Below, piece by piece: positions 56,825 through 64,000 of a DNA stretch of 64,000 nucleotides. The DNA lies in contig CP136066.1 of assembly GCA_032622095.1 (NCBI GenBank), positions 207,788,978-207,852,977 on the forward strand, written 5' to 3'. The DNA is from Siphonodentalium dalli. Taxonomy: Eukaryota > Mollusca > Scaphopoda > Gadilida > Siphonodentaliidae. Numbering within the stretch: position 1 is the first letter of the stretch; the number at the start of each line of letters is the position of its first letter. The notes beneath the pieces were generated by a model. That model had not been told where the DNA came from and searched no databases. It saw nothing but the letters and a program-made list of their open reading frames with translations. A program made the translations under genes and the position numbers.

Positions 56825-57654
56825 TATACCTACACCTCCTTATGGTTACAGGGGTGCCAGAAAATAAAAAGGGCAGGGGGGAACACCATATTTTTAAGGC
56901 ACCTTTCAATATCCAATCCTTTTCAAGTATAACTAGTACTACGTGTTATCTGTTAGCTTATAAAGCACTGAAGCACACCACTCCTCTCTAAAATTTCCTT
57001 CAAAGCATTTGAAAGGATTACACCAGTGTAACTTTTCTCAGTCATTATCGATGCCCGCTAATCCACTGAGAACGTTGCCAAAAGATTTTTGTGATAGGCC
57101 GCTCGTAACTGAAGTTATGCCGATTCATGCGATTGAATATTCCACTATGGATTATGCAGTCTGAATCGTTATTCCTCTACTAGCAACATGCAGTGTCAAA
57201 CTTGAAAGGCTGTCGAAATAAAATTGGCTTTTATCTACTGATTGTCTATACAGAAACGGCTGGACCATCGGATCTGAAAATTTGTACATTGGGTAATTTG
57301 ACAAAAGGGAATCTTATTAGATAGGTCTGTTTGACATCAGATCTCTTAAAAGGGCACTAATAATTAATTCAATAATTAATTATATACCCAAGATGGTTGC
57401 ACTGTGGTCGGTGAGAATTGAAAAATGGTGATAAATTGACCGTTAGAGTATAACGAGATAGATTCCATTGACCTCAGACGTTTTAAGGGGCAAATATGAG
57501 CAATAAAGAGCATTCCTTACATAGAAAAATTGATACAGATGGGTCACCTGACCAGGGGAATTTAACTTCTTCCCAAGTTAAGCTACAGTTTCATTGACAC
57601 TTTCATTTTTAGATATATATCTGTAATTTTGAAATATGTTATCTTATTTTACAG
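56825..57654. other. Intron upstream of the 57655 exon
   Basis: 57230-57606 ends with AAGTTAAGCTACAGTTTCAT TGACACTTTCATTTTT, the right end and stem-loop of a family F element without the tandem repeats; its left end was not found. The final ~45 bp hold the acceptor region of the exon. Confidence 0.6.
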
Positions 57655-57773
57655 GTGAGTTTGAGACTCCTGGTTTGGGTTTCCTACGTTTGCACAGCAC
57701 ATTCCGTCATGATCTCAAGATATATGCTTCGGACGAGGGCAGAGTCCAAATGACCGCCGCAGCGTTTACCAAG
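57655..57773 (+). CDS. PPIP5K: PPIP5K exon: [20 protein letters not shown] segment
   Basis: With the G carried over from 29453 the exon reads [20 protein letters not shown] then [20 protein letters not shown]. The LRLHST..HDLKIY.SDEGRVQ.TAAAF.K block is among the most conserved parts of PPIP5K/Vip1 and belongs to the histidine-phosphatase fold. The acceptor follows TTATTTTACAG and the donor is AAG|GTTTGC. Length is 119 nt (2+117), ending on a codon boundary. In vertebrate members, as I recall, a GDYAGFPGCG-like loop sits where this protein has GEFETPGLG. That region is variable, so the difference is not alarming. Confidence 0.97.
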
Positions 57774-59197
57774 GTTTGCTTCAAAATTTCATTTGAAAGT
57801 TACTAAATATCAGCCAGGGAAAATCATGGCTGCTGATATAGACCCTTATTTAAAACAGAATGTTTACCATTCCTGAAAGTGCAATGCTTTTAAAAATTAA
57901 CAGTATAGAATACTGCTGTAATATGAGTTGTCTGAAATGCCTGTATTTCATGGACAGACAAAGGGTAGCATATTCTAGTATTCTAACAAAAGGAACTTAC
58001 GCATTTTACAATATTGGAATGTGTTTCCTCTCTCCTGACTCATATTTTTGGGCCTGAGTAGGTAGGTAGTTAAAATATTTTTGTTTCATAAATCAATTGT
58101 GGGCCGGGAAGCATTATTTCAGCAATGTGGTGTTAATTAATAAAGATCCTGCCCTAATAATTCAATGACTAAACTCTTTTATTTGTATAAAAACAATTGA
58201 TTATTTAATTGGATTTTTTTAAGAATGTCTTTCCCCTTATTATTTTTTAATTTTTATTATTATTTTTAAGTTTTACATTCCTTTTATCCAATAGTCAGTT
58301 GCAAACGTGATCTAGTCCTCAGCATTAGTATTGAATACCAAGCCTGAGTTTAGCGTGTCTGTCATTTGCAGAATGAGGTCCCCAGAGGGTGAATTTAGTG
58401 ACGATATCTTCTCTGGAACTATTCCGGGTACCCACCACACCCAAACCTCCAATTTTTTTAATTTTTACTCCAAATATTTTGACACCCACATCCCATATTT
58501 CACTAATTTCTGTCTAAAACCGCATAAAACTCTACTGATATTACACATATGACTGGGAAATTATCTCCTTTAGTTCAAATGACAGTTGAGCATGTTTCAG
58601 CAGCTGTTTTAATTGAAAAAAAATGGTTAATAGAGGTAAATATGAAGATTTTTTTCAAATACTGGCTGATAGGCATTTGTGTACCACATACATGTACATG
58701 CAGTGGAGTTTCCAGGTCAGTGTTTGATGAGAGTAGGCTATGCTATAAGTCTTCCTGGGTGGTCAAATTCCAGACTGCTAAATGGAAATTCTGATGCATC
58801 CATATAGTGGACAAATACAGTAAACCATCAGAAGCTGATAGGTGCACATAAAACACTAATATAAGATATATGCATCCAATTTTACAAAAATTATTGATAC
58901 ATATCCCAGCATATCCCCATCCAGTGAGTTATCACCCCCCGCAAGCCATTAAGCTCATAACATCTTAGGACAGTGAACTCAATCTTGACTTTCGAGTCAC
59001 TGTTGACATTATGTATACATATCCATATAAGTTGTTAAGCTTCAATTCAACTAGAGATGACATATTTTGAACATAAATACATATGTAGACTGATCTAAAG
59101 AGGATATTTTCCAGGCTGCAATTGGAAATATTATTTTCATAAAATGCTGAAACTTGGTCATTGTGCAGTAACACACAATTCCATCATTTCTAACTAG
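57774..59197. other. Intron; family A end fragment, no gene seen
   Basis: 58341-58410 is the left ~70 bp of a family A MITE (CAAGCCTGAGTTTAGCGTGT through GGGTGAATTTAGTGACG), after which the family sequence stops. The rest is AT-rich with no supported gene. Confidence 0.6.
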
Positions 59198-59523
59198 TTT
59201 CTGATTAGTCGGTCAACCAGGCCATTATCTAGCATTTGCGATAGAGCATTTGATTCGTATGCGCCAAATGTTTGGAACTCACTGAGACACGACACAAGAT
59301 TTGCAAACTCTCTGACCGAATTCAAAACTTTGTTAAAGAGTGAATTATTCTGTGCCCACTATGGGGAAGTTACCTCAGAAGTTGTTTAATTATTTTGATG
59401 TATGTGTATATCTATAGGTATGTGGTGTGTATAGATGTATGTATTTCACGTGTGATAGAGGGCAGGGTACTAGTAGGAATGTAAGCGCTCTGGGCCATAT
59501 GGGATAAAGCGCTATATAAAAAC

Positions 59524-59555
<32 letters not shown>

Positions 59556-59556
59556 T
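59198..59556 (+). mobile_element. 5'-truncated CR1/L2-like non-LTR retrotransposon (3' end)
   Basis: The frame 59198-59389 ends ...RAFDSYAPNVWNSLRHDTRF ANSLTEFKTLLKSELFC..., the usual C-terminus of CR1/L2/Jockey-type reverse-transcriptase ORFs (F...AP.LWN.LP...R...S...FK..LK..LF), then stops. A ~140-bp 3' untranslated region follows with AAGCGCTCTGGGCC and AAAGCGCTATATAAA, then an (ATT)n tail at 59527-59556. Everything 5' of this is missing, as in typical truncated insertions. Confidence 0.85.
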
Positions 59557-60417
59557 TTCCATACCACTCTTGTTAGCCTACTGGAGCAACTTCTTTTATA
59601 CTAAATGACAAGCAGTCACTATTCCAGACTTGGATACTTTAGGTGTTGTGAGATCAACAGATCATCTGAGATGATAGACATGCATATAATTCATTGATTA
59701 GCTTGATGCACTGTTGACAGTTATAATCTAGCCATTGATAGTCACATTAATCTTTGAGACAGCTGCTCGCTCTTTTTCCATGCACACAATATTCTAGGCA
59801 TAAAGGTCTTAGTTACATGAGGGCAAGTTTATTTATTTCAGTTTTACATTTCTCAAAGCTTCTTTTGAAGTGTATCGGGAAGGAAGTATTTCACCCTACC
59901 ATCCCATATGCAACATGTCAGCTTAATGTCACCTCCACTAAGGCCCATATAAGGTCCCAGTAAGATAAATAAGTGTTTTTGCAGTTATAATATGTTTTAA
60001 ACTGTTACAAATGTCAAATATGGACACAAAAGGTCTTTAGTAAAATAATTGCATGAGGATGTAAAAATGTGTTTTTTGACTCTTGGACCACCCACCCACC
60101 CCGACATTCCTTCCTGCAAATTTTGTATTACCCCCCCCACCCCCCCGCTATAGATTCTATTTCTATTTTAGTTTAGTTTCTCTATATCCCCAAATTGGCA
60201 GACGACACATTGCATAAATCGGGGTTCCCAGTGGGTCACTTTATTCAATAACTTATTGAGATGTTCAAGGAACAGGCTGCGAATGTTAAAATGATCAACT
60301 GCAGGCAGCTCTCAGAAAATGCCATTTATTTTATCAGCCATTTTGATTTTTTCCTTAAAGGGACTAAAGTCCTTTGAAGAGGGTCCATACGGAATAACAT
60401 AAAGTCTTTAACCCTTT
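59557..60417. other. Intron, no gene seen
   Basis: Contains a C-rich stretch (60083-60148) and, at 60160-60245, a linker piece of family A (ACATTGCATAAATCGGGGTT CCCAGTGGG). No coding signal. Confidence 0.5.
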
Positions 60418-60801
60418 ACCCAACAGAAGGGCCCTGTGCCAATGCATTCTCTTATATATGCGAGTCGACCATAGGTCGCCTCGCATATATAAGAGAATGC
60501 ATTGGCTTAACACATTAAAAATTATAAAATTGTTAAAGAATGTAAGAAAAAATGGTAAAAAGTGTTAATTTTTTTTTAGGCCAATGCATTCTCTTATATA
60601 TGCGAGGCGACCTATGGTCGACTCGCATATATAAGAGAATGCATTGGCACAGGGCATAACTGTAACTATCACAATGTGGTCAAGGAGACGGTTCCAATGA
60701 TATCCATATTTGTATGGTTCTATTGAGACAGACCGAAGATATTTTAGGCTGTTGAAGCTTTATTTGGCCGGTTTTGGCCGGTTTGTTGGGTAAAGGGTTA
60801 A
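60418..60801. mobile_element. Family C TTAA-MITE, uninterrupted copy
   Basis: TTAACCCTTTACCCAACAGA to TTGGGTAAAGGGTTAA, 384 bp, with two perfect hairpins (CGACCATAGGTCGCCTCGCA type). It serves as the empty-site reference for the copy split at 36269-38571. Confidence 0.92.
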
Positions 60802-61366
60802 ACCAACTATCATCAACAAGTACATGAAAAAATAGATTGACTTGTTCTTATTTTCATTATTAATAACTCTTCAATAATGAGATTTCCCATGTCAAACCCG
60901 TTTGTTACGTTAACATTAATTACCCTTACAGTGGAATTTCTGATAAAAGTCCAATTAGCCAAATATGATTTCAAAGTTTTATCAAAACTTTACGGTAAAC
61001 ATTGGAAAAGTTCAAAGCATTGAAAATAATTCTGAACATAATATTCAGACCAAATTATTTGGTCGTACTAAACGTTTATCGATGTTTGTTGACAATTCAC
61101 TGTAACAGTTATGTTTACATAACAATGGTTTCAACACGTGAAATTTTTATATTGGACAATAATCAATAATGAATATAAGAACAAAAGTTATCTATTTCTC
61201 CATGTTCTTCTTAGTGGTGATGTTTTTACAGATTTTTTGCATATTTGCCAACTGCGAGTGCCTTGGGTCCCTTCAAAAAGCATCAATAAAACTAGGCATT
61301 GATTGTACTATTATGCCACTCCACCATTCTGTTGAATCAAATTTTAGAATTATTGATATATTTTAG
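60802..61366. other. Intron upstream of the 61367 exon
   Basis: AT-rich; no repeat recognised. Ends with the acceptor ATTGATATATTTTAG. Confidence 0.5.
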
Positions 61367-61485
61367 GGCTTACTGGCTTTAGAGGGTGAACTTACTCCGA
61401 TATTGGTGCAGATGGTGAAAAGTGCTAACACCAATGGTCTACTCGATAGTGGAGGGGACTCTTGTAATCTCCGACCACAGATTGC
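61367..61485 (+). CDS. PPIP5K: PPIP5K exon: [20 protein letters not shown] segment
   Basis: The exon begins on a codon boundary and reads [20 protein letters not shown], then [20 protein letters not shown] (the last alanine is two bases plus one from the next exon). The [25 protein letters not shown] stretch follows directly after the TAAAF.K block in PPIP5K proteins, so exon order agrees with the protein. The acceptor is ATTTTAG at 61360-61366 and the donor is GC|GTAAGT. Length is 119 nt (117+2). The next family segment (KARLHEIL-like) was not found before 64000, so the gene continues beyond the window. Confidence 0.95.
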
Positions 61486-61712
61486 GTAAGTACCATGTTA
61501 ACCTATGTTACAATAAGGCCATTCAAATAAAATATTTGTGTTCTCGGGCAATTAGATCTTAATTTTGAGATGAGGGAGGGATGCTATGTATTTTTATTTT
61601 GTTCTCAAAATCTGGAAAACATACTCCAGAAACAAAACAATTCATTTTCGTTGTTCAAATCCTATATATTCTAATATAAGATATTGAGAGAAAAAATGTT
61701 TCAGAAGGCTTT

Positions 61713-61872
61713 TTAACCCTTTCATGACTGGAGCTTTCTGAAATTTTGCGAAAACATATTTACCTTGATCTTGTAAGCCAGTGCATTCTCTTATATATGT
61801 GAGGCTCCATATGAGAGAATCACATATATAAGACAGTGCACTGGCACAGGGTTTTCAATGCTGCACCAGGCG
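61713..61872. mobile_element. Family D TTAA-MITE, truncated
   Basis: TTAACCCTTTCATGACTGGA, then one hairpin (CAGTGCATTCTCTTATATAT and inverse) and GTTTTCAATGCTGCACCAG. The end with AAAGGGTTAA is missing. It lacks the first hairpin of the 4015 copy. Confidence 0.75.
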
Positions 61873-61989
61873 TAAAAGAAAATTTCAGTGACGAGGTGCC
61901 TGAGAACACAGAATTTTTATTTATTTGGCTTATTAATATTTATAAATATCTGATTAATGGAGCCAATGACTCAGTGTTCATTGAGCTTT

Positions 61990-63016
61990 AGGCTCTTGTT
62001 TACGTACACCATCGTACGTCTTGACGACAATATACTATTTACGCGCTGATTATGTTTGGCATATGAACAAAACTATATATATTTTAATATTCCTTCTGTT
62101 GATGGCGATTTGAACAAATATGAATATTTCTGCAACGAACGCCGCCTGTGCCTTTAACTAATTCCATGTCTATATCAGCATAGATTTATAATCTATTGGA
62201 AATAATTTATTTTCAAATTTCTTCAGTTATTTAAAAAGACAAACATAACTTTAATATTAATGACCAATATTTCAAAAGCTCTGATCAATAGTAGTTTAGA
62301 ATGTATTGGCTAATTACGCCTTCAGAGAGGGAGTTTAAGACTTGTTATGCAAGGTGTACACAAGCTTTTACTAGTATGAGTAACTATGATAGAAATGAAA
62401 GAAAATCATTTATGTTAATTTTCAGCCATGGATGGCGGAGATATTTATTTACCAAAGCTAGAAAGGCAAACATTAAGTTGAAAATGTCATTACGCAAAAT
62501 TAATATTGAGTTTAATGGTTAAAAATACGGGCAGCGTTGGCGGTGGGTATGCTGTTAAAATATTCACCTCCGTCAAAAACCACCATAAACAGAAAGAATA
62601 GTAAAATATAGACAGACTTTGTTCTTATACCAATCAGAAATATGGCATAAACAGTATGTTATTGTCAAATGTTTTGTAAACAAAAGCAAAAAACGTTACA
62701 GAACCTGGCTTTTGTTTAGATCCGGATATGGTAAACATAAAGAGCGTTATTTGTTACTGTTTTCCTGATATGGAAATAATAAAGAGCGTTTATATCATTT
62801 GTGTGTGATTAACCAATAGTATTGCACTGTGTTATGTAAACAGAAGCAAAACTTCTGTAACACGAGCAGGCTCTTGTTTACGTACACCATCGTACGTCTT
62901 GACGACAATATACTATTTACGCGCTGATTATGTTTGGCATATGAACAAAACTATATATATTTTAATATTCCTTCTGTTGATGGCGATTTGAACAAATATG
63001 AATATTTCTGCAACGA
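61990..63016. repeat. Identical 149-bp direct repeats (61990-62138 and 62868-63016) and intervening repeat
   Basis: AGGCTCTTGTTTACGTACAC through ATATTTCTGCAACGA is present twice without a visible difference, 878 bp apart. Between them, 62535-62805 is a copy of the repeat at 43725-43990. At 44075-44165 that repeat is followed by a diverged relative of the 149-bp unit, so both belong to one family. Confidence 0.85.
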
Positions 63017-63097
63017 CCAGATCTCGGAAACGGGTAGAGCTATCGACTTGAAATTTGGTTTTTGAATAGCCCGGACAACGTCGGGCTCATCGGCTAG
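63017..63097 (+). mobile_element. Helitron-like 3' end
   Basis: CCCGGACAACGTCGGG forms a stem-loop, followed after 8 bases by CTAG and then T. This is the Helitron 3' terminus (hairpin, short spacer, CTRR, insertion before T). Its 5' part is not distinguishable from the preceding repeat. Confidence 0.6.
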
Positions 63098-63098
63098 T

Positions 63099-63740
63099 CT
63101 CATATATATTTTGGGAAATCTGTCTGTCTGTGTGTCTGTGTGTCTGTTCGCGATAGACTCGAAAACGGCCAAGCCGATTTCGATGAAACTTGGTATGTGG
63201 GGGTACTTTAGCCCGGGGAGTGGCATTGGCCTATTAATTTGCCCGTGTGACGTGACCTTGACCTTGAAATCGGGTCATTTCAAGGTCAAACACCCGAGTA
63301 TAACGGGATTTCGATGAAAATTAGTGTCTGGGGATACTTTCGTATGGGGAGTGTCGTAAGCCTATTCGTTTGCCCGTGCGACGTGACCTGGAACTTGAAA
63401 TCGGGTCAATTCAAGGTCAAATCGCGAATTTTGATGGGATTTCGGCAAAATTTGATACGTAGGGTTACTTTTGTCCACTGGGTGTTTTGGACGGGTCAAA
63501 TCGTGACCCCGACCTGACCTTGACCTTCAAAATGATCAATTCGAGGTCAAATCGGGTAAAACCGGATGGATTTCGACGGGTACTTTTGTCGGGTACTTTT
63601 GTCTGGGCGGTGTTTTGGACGGGTCAAATCGTTACCCCGCCTGACCTTGACCTTCAAAATGGACAATTCAAGGTCAAATCGCGCCATTCGCCGAAAAGCA
63701 GAGGGGAAACAGCCCGGACGAAGTCGGGTCCACCTGCTAG
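63099..63740 (+). mobile_element. Helitron-like non-autonomous element with ~145-bp internal repeats
   Basis: Starts TCTCATATATATTTTGGG, directly after the CTAG|T of the previous element, and ends CCCGGACGAAGTCGGG (stem-loop), spacer, CTAG at 63737-63740, then T. The interior has a GTCTGTCTGTGTGTCTG run and three to four diverged units with GTGACCTTGACCTTGAAATC and TTCAAGGTCAAATCG. The open frames here run through the repeat and are not genes. Confidence 0.65.
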
Positions 63741-63741
63741 T

Positions 63742-64000
63742 ATCATATATATAAACACAAGATGCAATTTTTCTATGGAAAATTGACAAATATAACTTTT
63801 ATATCTATATCGCTATAGTGACTCAATATTATATAATTACAAATATATTATTTTGAAATTGGAAAAATAACCGAATTTCTTTTGTCTCCCCATGGCGAAT
63901 GTTTATTTATAATCCTATGTCTTCTTTTTCACCAGTTTTAGGTATGGTTCCTTGCTGAGGTAGATCAGTTTTACTTTACCTTTTTCCCCATGTGGGTAAC
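63742..64000. other. Intron, right edge of window
   Basis: AT-rich; no repeat or further PPIP5K exon recognised. A pyrimidine tract and AG at 63922-63935 look like an acceptor, but the frame required by the 61367 exon stops after nine codons. Confidence 0.5.

Noticed and set aside
61990-63016. LTR retrotransposon flanked by 149-bp LTRs
   Set aside because: Direct repeats lack TG/CA ends, no primer-binding site or polypurine tract was seen, and the interior is another dispersed repeat without gag-pol.
63111-63786. Overlapping frames with CPCDVT and RSNR motifs
   Set aside because: Products of the tandem units of the Helitron-like element; frames shift between units.
63922-63970. Possible next PPIP5K exon after TTTTTCACCAG at 63935
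   Set aside because: With the two bases carried from 61485 the frame reads nine codons and stops (TAG at 63961), and the residues do not resemble the KARLHEIL region expected next.

Overview
This is a stretch of a repeat-rich animal genome. It lies within one large protein-coding gene on the + strand: a PPIP5K/Vip1-family diphosphoinositol polyphosphate kinase. Five coding segments of its C-terminal histidine-phosphatase-like domain are recognisable, at 4317-4402, 16406-16488, 29328-29453, 57655-57773 and 61367-61485. All have AG/GT borders and compatible phases. The remaining ~63.5 kb is intron filled with transposable elements, palindromic MITEs and satellite arrays. No rRNA, tRNA, CRISPR or bacterial-type gene was seen. 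The AT-rich composition, multi-kilobase introns, and DIRS, hAT, Helitron-like and CR1/L2-like elements point to an invertebrate metazoan. The repeat style resembles marine molluscs, but this is a weak inference.

The main finding is that the first two coding segments are versions of the same exon. Exon A (4317-4402, 86 nt) encodes a peptide starting [15 protein letters not shown]. Exon B (16406-16488, 83 nt), 12 kb downstream, encodes [14 protein letters not shown] in the same phase and with the same unusual GTTTGT donor. About ten codons differ only synonymously, so B looks selected rather than decayed. Using both exons, or neither, puts a stop codon in frame within about 13 codons. That is the expected logic of a mutually exclusive exon pair. 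A PPIP5K isoform switch of this kind is not one I know of.

Layout: 1-580 is a 20-bp minisatellite. 3081-3841 is a small transposon whose left end was amplified in tandem. 4015-4277 is a TTAA MITE 39 bp before exon A. 6747-12293 is a complete DIRS-like retrotransposon with inverted terminal repeats and an internal complementary region, holding a nested hAT-like element. 12.3-19.7 kb holds MITE families and exon B. 19.3-20.5 kb is a three-copy direct/inverted duplication. 20.6-22.5 kb is a nest of hAT-like and Helitron-like elements. 24.1-26.6 kb is a Helentron/HINE-like repeat array. 27.1-28.4 kb is a hAT element with a transposase remnant. Then come the 29.3 kb exon and many MITEs (29.9-36 kb). 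36.0-38.7 kb is a TTAA MITE split by a 2.3-kb foldback element. 44.5-46.1 kb is a second HINE-like array. 46.8-48.4 kb is a 68-bp satellite grown from a MITE end. 48.5-54 kb is more MITEs. 55.1-56.35 kb is a 49-bp satellite. The exons at 57.7 and 61.4 kb flank a truncated CR1/L2-like retrotransposon and a TTAA MITE. 62-63.74 kb holds a 149-bp duplication and two Helitron-like 3' ends.

For reference, the MITE families are called here: A (hAT-like, CAAGCCTTGAAATAG ends, 8-bp TSD); B (Tc1/mariner-like snapback, CAGTAATGCCC ends, TA target); C, D and E (TTAA...CCCTTT ends, piggyBac-like); F (HINE-like, TAGCTCAACTTA ends).
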